Shown here one piece after another: positions 1 through 5,999 of a stretch of DNA of 10,298 bases. The notes under the pieces are model-generated. The model saw only the letters and a program-made list of their open reading frames with translations. It did not search any database and had not been told where the DNA came from. The first letter of the stretch is position 1. Every line of letters begins with the position of its first letter. The stretch is from Candidatus Acidiferrum typicum. Its GTDB lineage: Bacteria > Acidobacteriota > Terriglobia > Acidiferrales > UBA7541. Both the position numbers and the translations under genes were made by a program. The stretch spans positions 1-10,298 of the forward strand of contig DLMH01000120.1 of NCBI GenBank assembly GCA_002478115.1. The letters are read 5' to 3'.

Positions 1-462
1 GCGCACTACGTCCTCGCTCAGCCCACGTTCTTTCGCGATTCGAGGCACCTGAAACTCCGCCGCCTCCGGCGAAATGTGAGGATCAAGTCCGGAACCCGAC
101 GTCGTTAGCAGGTCCATCGGAATCGCCGTTCCAGGATTCTCCGCCTGCAATCGGTCCGCATCACCCTGCACTCGCGCAATGAGAGTTTGATTGGTTGGCC
201 CAAGATTCGATCCGCTGGAATTGCCCGCATCATAGCCAGTTCCCGCGCTGGACGGACGCGAGTGAAAATATCCCGGCGAAGAAAATGACTGCCCGATCAA
301 TCGCGATCCGACGACCTTCCCATTCCGCGTCAACAACTCTCCATTGGCCTTACTCGGAAATAAAACCTGCGCCAGTCCCGTAATCAAGAGCGGAAATAAT
401 AGCCCAAACAATACGGTCGTCACTACCGTCATGAGTACAGCGGTGATGAGATTCTTCTTCAT
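1..462 (-). CDS. kdpC: K+-transporting ATPase subunit KdpC (partial, 3' end off window)
   Basis: KdpC is the small single-span subunit that stabilises the KdpFABC potassium pump and supports ATP binding by KdpB at the inner membrane. Reading the minus strand from the ATG at 462 gives 154 residues with no stop before the window edge; family members are about 190 residues, so roughly the last 40 are missing. Residues 7-29 form the expected N-terminal membrane helix. Conserved KdpC signatures are visible: GSRLIGQSF (52-60), YFHSRPS (65-71) and [10 protein letters not shown] (122-131). An AGAGG ribosome-binding site precedes the ATG, which lies 8 bases after the kdpB stop, so the two are almost certainly co-transcribed. 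The usual next genes, kdpD and kdpE, would lie beyond the left edge and cannot be seen. Confidence 0.96.
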   Translation of the reverse strand, partial: MKKNLITAVLMTVVTTVLFGLLFPLLITGLAQVLFPSKANGELLTRNGKVVGSRLIGQSFSSPGYFHSRPSSAGTGYDAGNSSGSNLGPTNQTLIARVQGDADRLQAENPGTAIPMDLLTTSGSGLDPHISPEAAEFQVPRIAKERGLSEDVVR

Positions 463-470
463 AGTCGCCT

Positions 471-2507
471 CTACGCCAATCCTGCCCGCACAATCAGCAA
501 GTCAATAAGCTTGATTCCGATAAATGGCACGATCACTCCGCCCAACCCGTATACCAGCAGATTTCGGCGCAGCAATATGGCCGCTCCCTGCGGAACATAT
601 TTCACCCCGCGCAACGCCAACGGAATCAGTGCCACGATAATCAGCGCATTAAAAATGACTGCCGACAAGATCGCCGACTGGGGGGTCGTCAGCCGCATCA
701 CGTTGAGCGCCTGCAGAACCGGAAACGTCCCGGCAAACATCGCGGGGATGATGGCGAAATACTTCGCCACGTCATTGGCGATCGAAAACGTGGTCAGCGC
801 TCCACGAGTCATCAGCAACTGCTTGCCGATTTCCACGATCTCAATCAGCTTGGTCGGATTCGAATCCAGGTCCACCATGTTCCCGGCTTCTTTCGCCGCC
901 TGCGTGCCCGTGTTCATGGCCACACCCACATCAGCCTGCGCCAGTGCCGGCGCATCATTCGTGCCGTCGCCGGTCATGGCAACCAGTTTCCCCTGCGCTT
1001 GCTCGCGCCGGATCAGATCCATCTTGTCCTTTGGCGTAGCCTGCGCCAGAAAATCGTCCACACCGGCTTCGGTCGCAATGGCAGCCGCAGTCAGCGGATT
1101 ATCCCCCGTGATCATCACCGTCTTGATTCCCATGGCACGCAACTGATCGAAGCGCTGCCGCATGCCGCCCTTCACAATGTCTTTCAGGTGAATCACTCCC
1201 AGAGCTCGGCCATTCTCCACCACCACCAGCGGAGTCCCTCCCGAACGCGAGATCGCCTCTACCGCGGCACGCACTTCCGCGGGAAGCGCACTACCCTGCT
1301 CTTCCAGATACTTGGCAACCGCATCCGTCGCTCCCTTTCGGATAGCGCGCCCATCGAGATTCACACCCGACATGCGGGTGGTCGCGCTGAAAGGAATGAA
1401 CTCGGCGTCATGCGAACTAATTTCGCGCCCCCGCAATCCATACTTCTCTTTGGCCAGCACCACAATCGAGCGGCCCTCGGGTGTTTCGTCGGCCAGCGAG
1501 GAGAGCTGCGCTGAATCCGCCAGCATGGCCTCGGTCACGCCCGGCGCGGTCACGAACTCCGTGGCCTGGCGGTTGCCCAGCGTGATGGTTCCTGTCTTGT
1601 CGAGAAGCAGCGTATTCACATCGCCTGCAGCTTCCACCGCGCGTCCCGACATTGCCAGCACATTGTGCTGCACCAGCCGATCCATGCCCGCAATGCCGAT
1701 CGCGGAAAGCAGTCCGCCAATCGTGGTCGGAATCAGGCACACCAACAAAGACACCAGCACGAACACTGTCTGCGGCGAACCCGCATAAATGGCAAAAGGC
1801 TGCAGTGTGACCACCGCCAGCAGAAACACAATCGTCAGACCCGCCAGCAGGATATTCAGCGCAATTTCATTCGGAGTCTTTTGCCGCTCCGCACCTTCCA
1901 CCAGCGCAATCATGCGATCGAGAAACGTTTCTCCGGGATTGGAGGTGATCTTCACCTTCACCCAATCCGAAAGCACGCGCGTTCCACCAGTCACCGCCGA
2001 GCGGTCGCCGCCCGCTTCGCGAATCACAGGCGCAGACTCGCCCGTAATCGCCGATTCGTCCACCGACGCCACGCCTTTCACAATCTCGCCATCGCCGGGA
2101 ACAAACTCGCCCGCCTGCACCAGCACCATGTCTCCCGAGCGCAATTGGGAGCCTGGCACCGTCTCGGTTTTTCCGTCGGGAAGCAGGCGGTTCGCCATCG
2201 TCTCCGCTTTCGCGCGCCGCAACGCATCAGCCTGTGCCTTACCTCGGCCCTCCGCCATAGCCTCGGCAAAGTTGGCAAACAACACTGTGAACCACAGCCA
2301 CAGCGTGATCTGCAGATTGAATCCGAACCCGGGCCGCCCGTGCACTCGCTCCAGAATGAGCAGCACAGTGGTCGCCACGCTGCCCACTTCCACCACGAAC
2401 ATCACGGGATTGCGCATCATGGTCACGGGATGCAGCTTCACCACTGAATCCCACGCCGCGCGGCGCACGATCTTCATATCCCACAAGCTACGTGATTTCT
2501 TCGCCAT
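471..2507 (-). CDS. kdpB: K+-transporting P-type ATPase, catalytic subunit KdpB
   Basis: KdpB hydrolyses ATP and couples it to K+ import through KdpA in the inner membrane. The 678-residue product is close to the 682 of E. coli. P-type ATPase landmarks are all present: TGES in the actuator domain (155-158; its Ser158 corresponds to the serine phosphorylated for inhibition in E. coli), DKTGT with phosphorylated Asp303, the nucleotide-binding segment around Phe373 and Lys391, TGDNP (467-471) and GDGTNDAP (513-520). The membrane motif PTTIGG (260-265) and the charged pair Asp579/Lys582 in [10 protein letters not shown], linked to coupling in E. coli, are also intact. Nothing suggests inactivation. 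The start has only a weak GAG-like ribosome-binding site and follows the kdpA stop by 18 bases, so translation may be coupled to kdpA. Confidence 0.98.
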   Translation of the reverse strand: MAKKSRSLWDMKIVRRAAWDSVVKLHPVTMMRNPVMFVVEVGSVATTVLLILERVHGRPGFGFNLQITLWLWFTVLFANFAEAMAEGRGKAQADALRRAKAETMANRLLPDGKTETVPGSQLRSGDMVLVQAGEFVPGDGEIVKGVASVDESAITGESAPVIREAGGDRSAVTGGTRVLSDWVKVKITSNPGETFLDRMIALVEGAERQKTPNEIALNILLAGLTIVFLLAVVTLQPFAIYAGSPQTVFVLVSLLVCLIPTTIGGLLSAIGIAGMDRLVQHNVLAMSGRAVEAAGDVNTLLLDKTGTITLGNRQATEFVTAPGVTEAMLADSAQLSSLADETPEGRSIVVLAKEKYGLRGREISSHDAEFIPFSATTRMSGVNLDGRAIRKGATDAVAKYLEEQGSALPAEVRAAVEAISRSGGTPLVVVENGRALGVIHLKDIVKGGMRQRFDQLRAMGIKTVMITGDNPLTAAAIATEAGVDDFLAQATPKDKMDLIRREQAQGKLVAMTGDGTNDAPALAQADVGVAMNTGTQAAKEAGNMVDLDSNPTKLIEIVEIGKQLLMTRGALTTFSIANDVAKYFAIIPAMFAGTFPVLQALNVMRLTTPQSAILSAVIFNALIIVALIPLALRGVKYVPQGAAILLRRNLLVYGLGGVIVPFIGIKLIDLLIVRAGLA

Positions 2508-2525
2508 GTTGTTTAGAAAGCTCGC

Positions 2526-4337
2526 CTAAAAAGTCTTACCCGCCACCATGAGCAGGTGCTCCAGAATCGGTCCCAGGCTCAACGCCGGAAAGAACGTAAG
2601 CGCGCCAACGATCAGCACCACGCCAATCAGAAGCACGCTGAATAGCGGCCCGGTCACCGGGAATGTGCCCAGCGTTGCCGGAGTTTGTTTCTTGCCCGCC
2701 AGATTGCCGGCAATCGCCAGCATCGGCAGAGCCATCATGAAACGCCCTAAGAGCATGGTCAGACCCAGCGACGTGTTGTACCAGGGCGTGTTTCCGTTCA
2801 GTCCGCCGAAAGCCGAGCCGTTGTTGGCCGCGGAGGACGTGAAGGCATAAAGCACTTCGGTGAATCCGTGCGGCCCCGCATTCGCCATGGAGGAAGTGCC
2901 GAAGCTGTACAAAACCGAAATCGCCGTAAACACCAGAATCACCAGAGGAAAGATCAGCACCACCAGCATCGCCATCTTCACGTCGTAGGCTTCGATCTTC
3001 TTCCCTAAATATTCCGGCGTGCGCCCCACCATCAATCCGGCAATAAAGACGGAAAGAATGACGAAGATCAGCATTCCATACATCCCCGCACCCACTCCGC
3101 CAAAGATCACCTCGCTCAACATGAGGTTGATCAACGGAACCATCCCACCCAGCGGCGTGAACGAGTCGTGCTGGGAGTTGTTCGCGCCGCAACTCGTGTC
3201 GGTGGTCACGGTCGCCCACAGCGCCGAGTTCGCCACACCGAACCGCACCTCTTTCCCTTCGAGGTTGCCCGTGGCTTGCCTGGCAGAAGCCGGATGCTGC
3301 GAGCTATGCTGCGCGGCAGCCGTTAGTAAAGGATTGCCCCTCGCTTCCGCCCAATACGCCGTAGTGACTCCTGCCAGGAACAGCACAGCCATCGCTGTCC
3401 ATACAGCCCATCCATGCCGCCGGGAGCCGGTCATTGTTCCCAACGTGTAAGTAAAGGCGGAAGGAATCGCAAAGATGCAGAACATCTCCAGGAAGTTCGT
3501 GAACGGCGTGGGATTCTCGAACGGATGCGCGCTGTTCGCGCTGAAGAAGCCGCCGCCATTCGTTCCCAGCTCTTTGATAATTTCTTGCGAAGCCGTAGGC
3601 CCTTGCGCGATCACTTGCTGACTCACCGTCTGCATCACGGGCTTACCGTCAGGCCCAGTCACGGGTTTTCCGTCAGCGCCCAGTTGCGGCGTCTGGTACG
3701 GATCGACCAACTGCACCGTGTCATAGGGTTTCAGGTTCTGCACCACGCCCTGCGACACCAGCAGGAGCGCGCCCACCAGACACAGCGGAGCCAGCACCCA
3801 CAACGTGCCGCGAACCAGGTCCACCCAGAAATTGCCGATGGTCTTCTGCTCGCGCCGCGAAATGCCGCGAATGAAGGCGATGGCCAACGCCATTCCCGCT
3901 GCCGCCGAAACCCAGTTGTGATACGCCAGACCCACCATCTGGGTCAGATAGCTCATGGTGGTCTCGCCCGAGTAATTCTGCCAGTTCGTGTTCGTCGTGA
4001 ACGAAGCTGCGGTGTTGAACGCCAACGCGGGAGGGACCCCTGCCAGTTTTTGCGGATTCCACGGCAGCCACAACTGCACCCGCTCCAGCACATAAAGCAG
4101 GATCATGGAAACACCGCTGAACAAAAGCCACGCCAGCGCGTATTCTTTCCAGCCCATCTCGTGGCTTTCGTCCACGCCCGTAAGCCGGTAGACAGTCCGT
4201 TCCACCGGCCGCATCACCGGATCGAGCCAGGTGCGCTCGCGGCCGAACACCCGCGCCATGAATGTGCCCAGCGGTTTGGTGACCAGAAAAACCACCAGCA
4301 AGAAAACGAGAATTTGCAGCCATCCATTTGCGGTCAT
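2526..4337 (-). CDS. kdpA: K+-transporting ATPase channel-like subunit KdpA
   Basis: KdpA is the ion-selecting subunit of the Kdp pump, an inner-membrane protein related to K+ channels and carrying four pseudo-repeated selectivity-filter segments. All four are visible: FTTNTNWQ (113-120), [13 protein letters not shown] (257-269), [12 protein letters not shown] (382-393) and [12 protein letters not shown] (501-512). I chose the ATG at 4337 over an in-frame one at 4394. It gives the usual KdpA N-terminus, has GGAGAA just upstream and overlaps the kdpF stop by one base (TGATG), a typical coupled junction. The product is 603 residues, about 45 longer than E. coli KdpA. Part of the excess is a hydrophilic insert with a doubled DGKPV motif (about 218-234) before the second filter; another part is a Ser/Gln/Ala-rich loop before [10 protein letters not shown] (358-367). 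Confidence 0.98.
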   Translation of the reverse strand: MTANGWLQILVFLLVVFLVTKPLGTFMARVFGRERTWLDPVMRPVERTVYRLTGVDESHEMGWKEYALAWLLFSGVSMILLYVLERVQLWLPWNPQKLAGVPPALAFNTAASFTTNTNWQNYSGETTMSYLTQMVGLAYHNWVSAAAGMALAIAFIRGISRREQKTIGNFWVDLVRGTLWVLAPLCLVGALLLVSQGVVQNLKPYDTVQLVDPYQTPQLGADGKPVTGPDGKPVMQTVSQQVIAQGPTASQEIIKELGTNGGGFFSANSAHPFENPTPFTNFLEMFCIFAIPSAFTYTLGTMTGSRRHGWAVWTAMAVLFLAGVTTAYWAEARGNPLLTAAAQHSSQHPASARQATGNLEGKEVRFGVANSALWATVTTDTSCGANNSQHDSFTPLGGMVPLINLMLSEVIFGGVGAGMYGMLIFVILSVFIAGLMVGRTPEYLGKKIEAYDVKMAMLVVLIFPLVILVFTAISVLYSFGTSSMANAGPHGFTEVLYAFTSSAANNGSAFGGLNGNTPWYNTSLGLTMLLGRFMMALPMLAIAGNLAGKKQTPATLGTFPVTGPLFSVLLIGVVLIVGALTFFPALSLGPILEHLLMVAGKTF

Positions 4338-4426
4338 CAGAATTTCTCCGGCCGCAACATGGCGTATACGAGATACACCAGCAGCCCCGCGCAAACAATC
4401 AGCATGATGATCGATTGAGAACTCAT
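4337..4426 (-). CDS. kdpF: KdpF, small stabilising peptide of the Kdp complex
   Basis: The 29-residue product begins [20 protein letters not shown] and ends with the tail MLRPEKF, a very typical KdpF shape: one membrane helix (about 5-22) followed by a short charged end with the RPEKF signature. KdpF sits in the membrane against KdpA and stabilises the KdpFABC complex. A GAGG site lies 6 bases before the ATG, and the TGA stop overlaps the kdpA ATG by one base. Its small size means automated annotation often misses it. Confidence 0.93.
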   Translation of the reverse strand: MSSQSIIMLIVCAGLLVYLVYAMLRPEKF

Positions 4427-4433
4427 ATCGGCC

Positions 4434-4520
4434 TCAACGCACTCGCTCGCAGAAAACCACATAAACGAGCGCAATCACAAAGAAGAAGATCGTTACAGCA
4501 AGGAAAATCACGTCTTGCAT
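4434..4520 (-). CDS. 28-residue predicted membrane peptide preceding kdpF
   Basis: A complete minus-strand reading frame of 28 codons starts at the ATG at 4520 and ends with TGA 7 bases before kdpF. It begins MQDVIFLAVTIFFFVIALVY and ends CERVR: an acidic start, one hydrophobic helix of about 20 residues and a basic C-terminal tail. A GGAG ribosome-binding site lies 8 bases upstream, and its stop codon is embedded in the kdpF ribosome-binding region. Size and shape mirror KdpF, so it may be a second small partner of the Kdp complex, although the sequence is not that of KdpF. I believe similar unnamed peptides occur at the head of kdp operons in other phyla, but this is from memory. Function unknown. 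Confidence 0.75.
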   Translation of the reverse strand: MQDVIFLAVTIFFFVIALVYVVFCERVR

Positions 4521-4554
4521 CGAATTGGCTCCGATAAGCTCCGCTAGAACTCTA

Positions 4555-4872
4555 TCAGGATTGCCCGGGTGGCTCGATCCTTACTCTGACGAAGATCCGG
4601 TTGCCAGGAGTCCTCGTTTTGCGCAACGGCCGGACTGCAGGGAACCGGTCGCGCGTCGGGAGCGCTGCAGGCAGCTCAGAGATCGCCCAGCGGCCGTCGT
4701 CCATGCAGTTGCTGCTCAGGATCTCGACCAGTTCTCTCTTTGGTTCCCGGCGGACTGGAACGACCCAGTAGCAAACCGACGGCGCACCCTCACGCAGCAG
4801 GGCGATCAGAAACGTGAGCATAAACGCGGCCGCTGCCAATGCGATGGCTGCAACTATCCAGGTCGCCCACAT
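4555..4872 (-). CDS. Hypothetical single-span membrane protein at the head of the kdp operon
   Basis: The 105-residue product has one strongly hydrophobic Ala/Leu/Phe-rich segment at residues 4-26, then a soluble, basic, proline-rich tail. The tail contains two cysteines (34 and 56) and an alternating Arg/Val stretch near the end (92-98). The start is well supported: AGGAGG lies 7 bases before the ATG. It ends 34 bases before the 28-residue peptide and points the same way as kdp, and the nearest operator-like repeats lie upstream of it, so it is probably the first gene of the operon. I recognise no family and propose no activity. The opposite strand also has an open frame here, but that frame lacks a recognisable domain and a good ribosome-binding site. 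Confidence 0.62.
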   Translation of the reverse strand: MWATWIVAAIALAAAAFMLTFLIALLREGAPSVCYWVVPVRREPKRELVEILSSNCMDDGRWAISELPAALPTRDRFPAVRPLRKTRTPGNRIFVRVRIEPPGQS

Positions 4873-4930
4873 ACCCCTGCCTCCTGCGCTTTTGCGCGGA
4901 TGTCCCGCTTAAACACTCCAGTGAACCACT

Positions 4931-4974
4931 TCATATGTAAGGGTGGTCTAAGAAATTCCTAAAGAAGTCATAAA
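4931..4974 (-). promoter_or_regulatory. Probable KdpE-type operator, four 11-base direct repeats, upstream of kdp
   Basis: Read on the minus strand, four hexamers follow one another with exactly 5 bases between them: TTTATG, TTTAGG, CTTAGA and CTTACA (TTA cores at 11-base spacing on the complementary positions 4971, 4960, 4949 and 4938). The last repeat ends about 60 bases before the start codon at 4872. OmpR/PhoB-class regulators bind such 11-base direct repeats head to tail, and the E. coli KdpE site as I recall it is TTTATA-N5-TTTACA, upstream of kdpFABC and in the same orientation. The repeat geometry is seen directly; assignment to KdpE is inferred. No convincing -10 element was found; a TTTAAG further downstream is a weak candidate. 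Confidence 0.7.
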
Positions 4975-5014
4975 GGTGGAGACGAGCTTGACTCCTTGGT
5001 AAAGCATCGCCGGT

Positions 5015-5034
5015 GGCCAGTTACCGGACTGGCC
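5015..5034. repeat. Perfect 7-base inverted repeat after the 83-residue gene
   Basis: GGCCAGT (5015-5021) pairs perfectly with ACTGGCC (5028-5034) across a six-base loop. It lies immediately beyond the stop codon of the gene ending at 5039, where a transcription terminator would be expected, but no T-run follows on either strand. It could be a transcript-end stabilising stem, a weak terminator, or a barrier between that gene and the kdp promoter. Confidence 0.5.
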
Positions 5035-5038
5035 GCGC

Positions 5039-5290
5039 CTAGCAGCCCCATTCTGCTTCGCCGGGCTGGGCAAAATACTGTCGCGACTGTGCGCGGTCGC
5101 GGTTCATCGACTCCAGTTCGAGTAGCGCAAGACGTGCCGCCGCCACCAGGCGGCTTTTCTCCTGTTGGGGAACTTCTTGCCACGCACCGCGCGCTTCGCT
5201 GCCTTTCCCTGAAATCTCCGGCGTCAGCGCCTGGTGATAGTGGTGGAAAATTTCTGCCAACCGCTCTGGTGCTACTTCGTGAATCCACAT
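5039..5290 (-). CDS. Hypothetical small cytoplasmic protein upstream of the kdp operon
   Basis: The frame from the ATG at 5290 encodes 83 residues with no signal peptide or membrane segment. The product is amphipathic and probably mostly helical. It has a His-rich helix (FHHYHQ, 15-20), a short Gly/Ser loop and a helix around WQEVPQQEK and AARLALLELE (37-60). I do not recognise the family with confidence. The open frame continues upstream to an ATG at 5614, but that extension is basic and low in recognisable protein character and would run through the operator-like repeats at 5359-5402. The ATG at 5290 is preceded by GGGAG and AAGGG, so the short form is preferred. It faces the same way as kdp and has its own upstream repeat cluster, so co-regulation with K+ uptake is plausible. 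Confidence 0.55.
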   Translation of the reverse strand: MWIHEVAPERLAEIFHHYHQALTPEISGKGSEARGAWQEVPQQEKSRLVAAARLALLELESMNRDRAQSRQYFAQPGEAEWGC

Positions 5291-5358
5291 ACCCTTGATC
5301 TCCCTAGCCCCGCTTTTTGTCCGCGGCTTTTCTTCAGTCTCATGACTATTGGACACGC

Positions 5359-5402
5359 AATCACGGAAAGATCGAATAAAGGATTCATAAAATGTTCGTA
5401 AA
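5359..5402 (-). promoter_or_regulatory. Second KdpE/PhoB-like operator, upstream of the 83-residue gene
   Basis: On the minus strand the hexamers TTTACG, TTTATG, TTTATT and the more divergent TTTCCG occur in order with exactly 5 bases between each (11-base repeats starting at complementary positions 5402, 5391, 5380 and 5369). The cluster reads toward the gene starting at 5290 and ends about 70 bases before it. The same hexamer and spacing appear before the kdp genes and the porin. No clear -10 element was identified. Confidence 0.65.
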
Positions 5403-5621
5403 GACAACAAGAAGGACATCTCGAACTGAGCCCGCGCGGAAATGATTCGAATCTTAACGGGCTTTCGACCGGAATGATCTGGGTTTGAGTGATTAGCTTT
5501 TTCAGACGGCGGAATTCGAAGCCTCAGCGTTGATTCTGTGTTTGCCTGCCACCGAGAAGATAGAGTCCGACCGCGCCAATCAAGAAATTTATGCAACCCA
5601 AACAAATCTTTCATGGTGTTC

Positions 5622-5643
5622 TTTACGGATTCTTTATGCGCGG
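5622..5643 (+). promoter_or_regulatory. Short operator-like repeat pair reading toward the porin
   Basis: TTTACG (5622-5627) and TTTATG (5633-5638) are separated by exactly 5 bases, the closest match here to the bipartite E. coli KdpE site. A degenerate third copy (TTTTCT) follows at the same spacing. TATCGT at 5649-5654, a 4-of-6 match to a -10 element, begins 10 bases after the second hexamer, the spacing seen when a PhoB-class site replaces the -35. No gene starts soon after it, so this may be an auxiliary or upstream porin promoter. Confidence 0.45.
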
Positions 5644-5832
5644 TTTTCTATCGTGGCAGCGAGCGGAGTTGAGTTCTTGCGCACATTCCTTGCGCTTGTC
5701 CACTACGTCGTGATCATCGGTAGAAAAATTATCGATTGGATTGCTACTTCTTTTCCCCTTAGGCTTTGGCTCCACACCAAGATCAACTGCTTAGCGCCCG
5801 TTTGCCCCGGGCCGTTCCATCTTGAAAAAGGC

Positions 5833-5876
5833 TTTATGTGCTCTTTATGAACTTTTTACCTGTTCTTTATGAGTTT
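5833..5876 (+). promoter_or_regulatory. Four-unit KdpE/PhoB-like operator of the porin gene
   Basis: Four hexamers, TTTATG, TTTATG, TTTACC and TTTATG, start at 5833, 5844, 5855 and 5866, exactly 11 bases apart, with pyrimidine-rich 5-base spacers. This is the cleanest of the four clusters in the region. It reads toward the porin and ends about 125 bases before its start. The exact phasing places the units on one face of the helix, as needed for a row of OmpR/PhoB-class dimers. Intrinsic bending from phased T-rich tracts is an alternative explanation. Confidence 0.72.
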
Positions 5877-5881
5877 TCGAA

Positions 5882-5887
5882 TGTAAT
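5882..5887 (+). promoter_or_regulatory. Candidate -10 element of the porin promoter
   Basis: TGTAAT matches the TATAAT consensus at 5 of 6 positions and begins exactly 10 bases after the last TTTATG of the operator, with no good -35 hexamer. This is the layout of activator-dependent promoters where a PhoB-class box stands in for the -35. It would give an untranslated leader of roughly 105 bases. Confidence 0.5.
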
Positions 5888-5914
5888 CAAGGGTTGCGTC
5901 CCAAGAAAAGCGGC

Positions 5915-5933
5915 GGGCCAACGCCTTTGGCCC
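5915..5933 (+). other. Leader hairpin in the porin 5' untranslated region
   Basis: GGGCCAA (5915-5921) and TTGGCCC (5927-5933) form a perfect 7-base stem around a CGCCT loop, lying inside the predicted leader about 70 bases before the start codon. No T-run follows, so it is not an intrinsic terminator. It may stabilise the message or be part of a larger leader structure; I could not match it to a known riboswitch. Confidence 0.4.
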
Positions 5934-5999
5934 CTAGCCAGATTAGACGACTGTCATTCACTGAAAGGAACCGGATTTCAGACCGGAAAGGATTCTAAC

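Larger units (their letters stand above)
5291..5999. other. Non-coding divergent control region
   Basis: About 700 bases separate the last minus-strand gene from the porin and appear not to code for protein. The stretch is visibly richer in A and T than the flanking genes. It carries three of the four 11-base repeat clusters, a -10-like element and a leader hairpin, each listed separately. Open frames that cross it (for example plus 5530-5850) have no ribosome-binding site or family resemblance and overlap the repeats. Apart from these elements, and a small GCCCG/CGGGC stem near 5797-5813, I see nothing else definable. Confidence 0.6.

Noticed and set aside
1665..2529. Long plus-strand frames opposite kdpB
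   Set aside because: Antisense shadows of a fully conserved kdpB in GC-rich sequence; their products are His/Arg/Gln-rich or Ser/Thr-rich with no domain.
3414..4418. 334-residue plus-strand frame opposite kdpA
   Set aside because: Arg/His-rich shadow of kdpA with no recognisable motif.
4873..4930. c-di-AMP riboswitch controlling kdp, as in some Firmicutes
   Set aside because: The leader is too short and shows no matching conserved segments; only a tiny GCGC-TTTT-GCGC palindrome is present.
4525..4962. Plus-strand frame opposite the 105-residue membrane protein
   Set aside because: No ribosome-binding site or domain, and it runs through the kdp operator; the minus frame has AGGAGG and a membrane helix.
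5291..5614. Longer form (191 residues) of the 83-residue gene starting at 5614
   Set aside because: The extension crosses the repeat cluster at 5359-5402 and lacks protein-like character; ATG 5290 has a nearby ribosome-binding site.
5676..5696. CTTGCGC direct repeat near 5676 and 5689
   Set aside because: Spacing is 13 bases and the sequence differs from the 11-base family; two short copies could be chance.
5530..5850. Plus-strand 106-residue open frame
   Set aside because: No ribosome-binding site, no family resemblance, and it overlaps two operator-like clusters; a hydrophobic stretch alone is not enough.
4931..5876. Phased T-tracts acting only as intrinsically bent DNA
   Set aside because: Not fully excluded, but the units share a defined TTTAYG hexamer instead of plain A-tracts, and each cluster is oriented toward its adjacent genes.
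5838..5999. Upstream in-frame ATG at 5838 extending the porin by 54 residues
   Set aside because: It lies inside the four-unit operator, has no ribosome-binding site and would bury the signal peptide; TTG 6000 has AAAGGA at good spacing.
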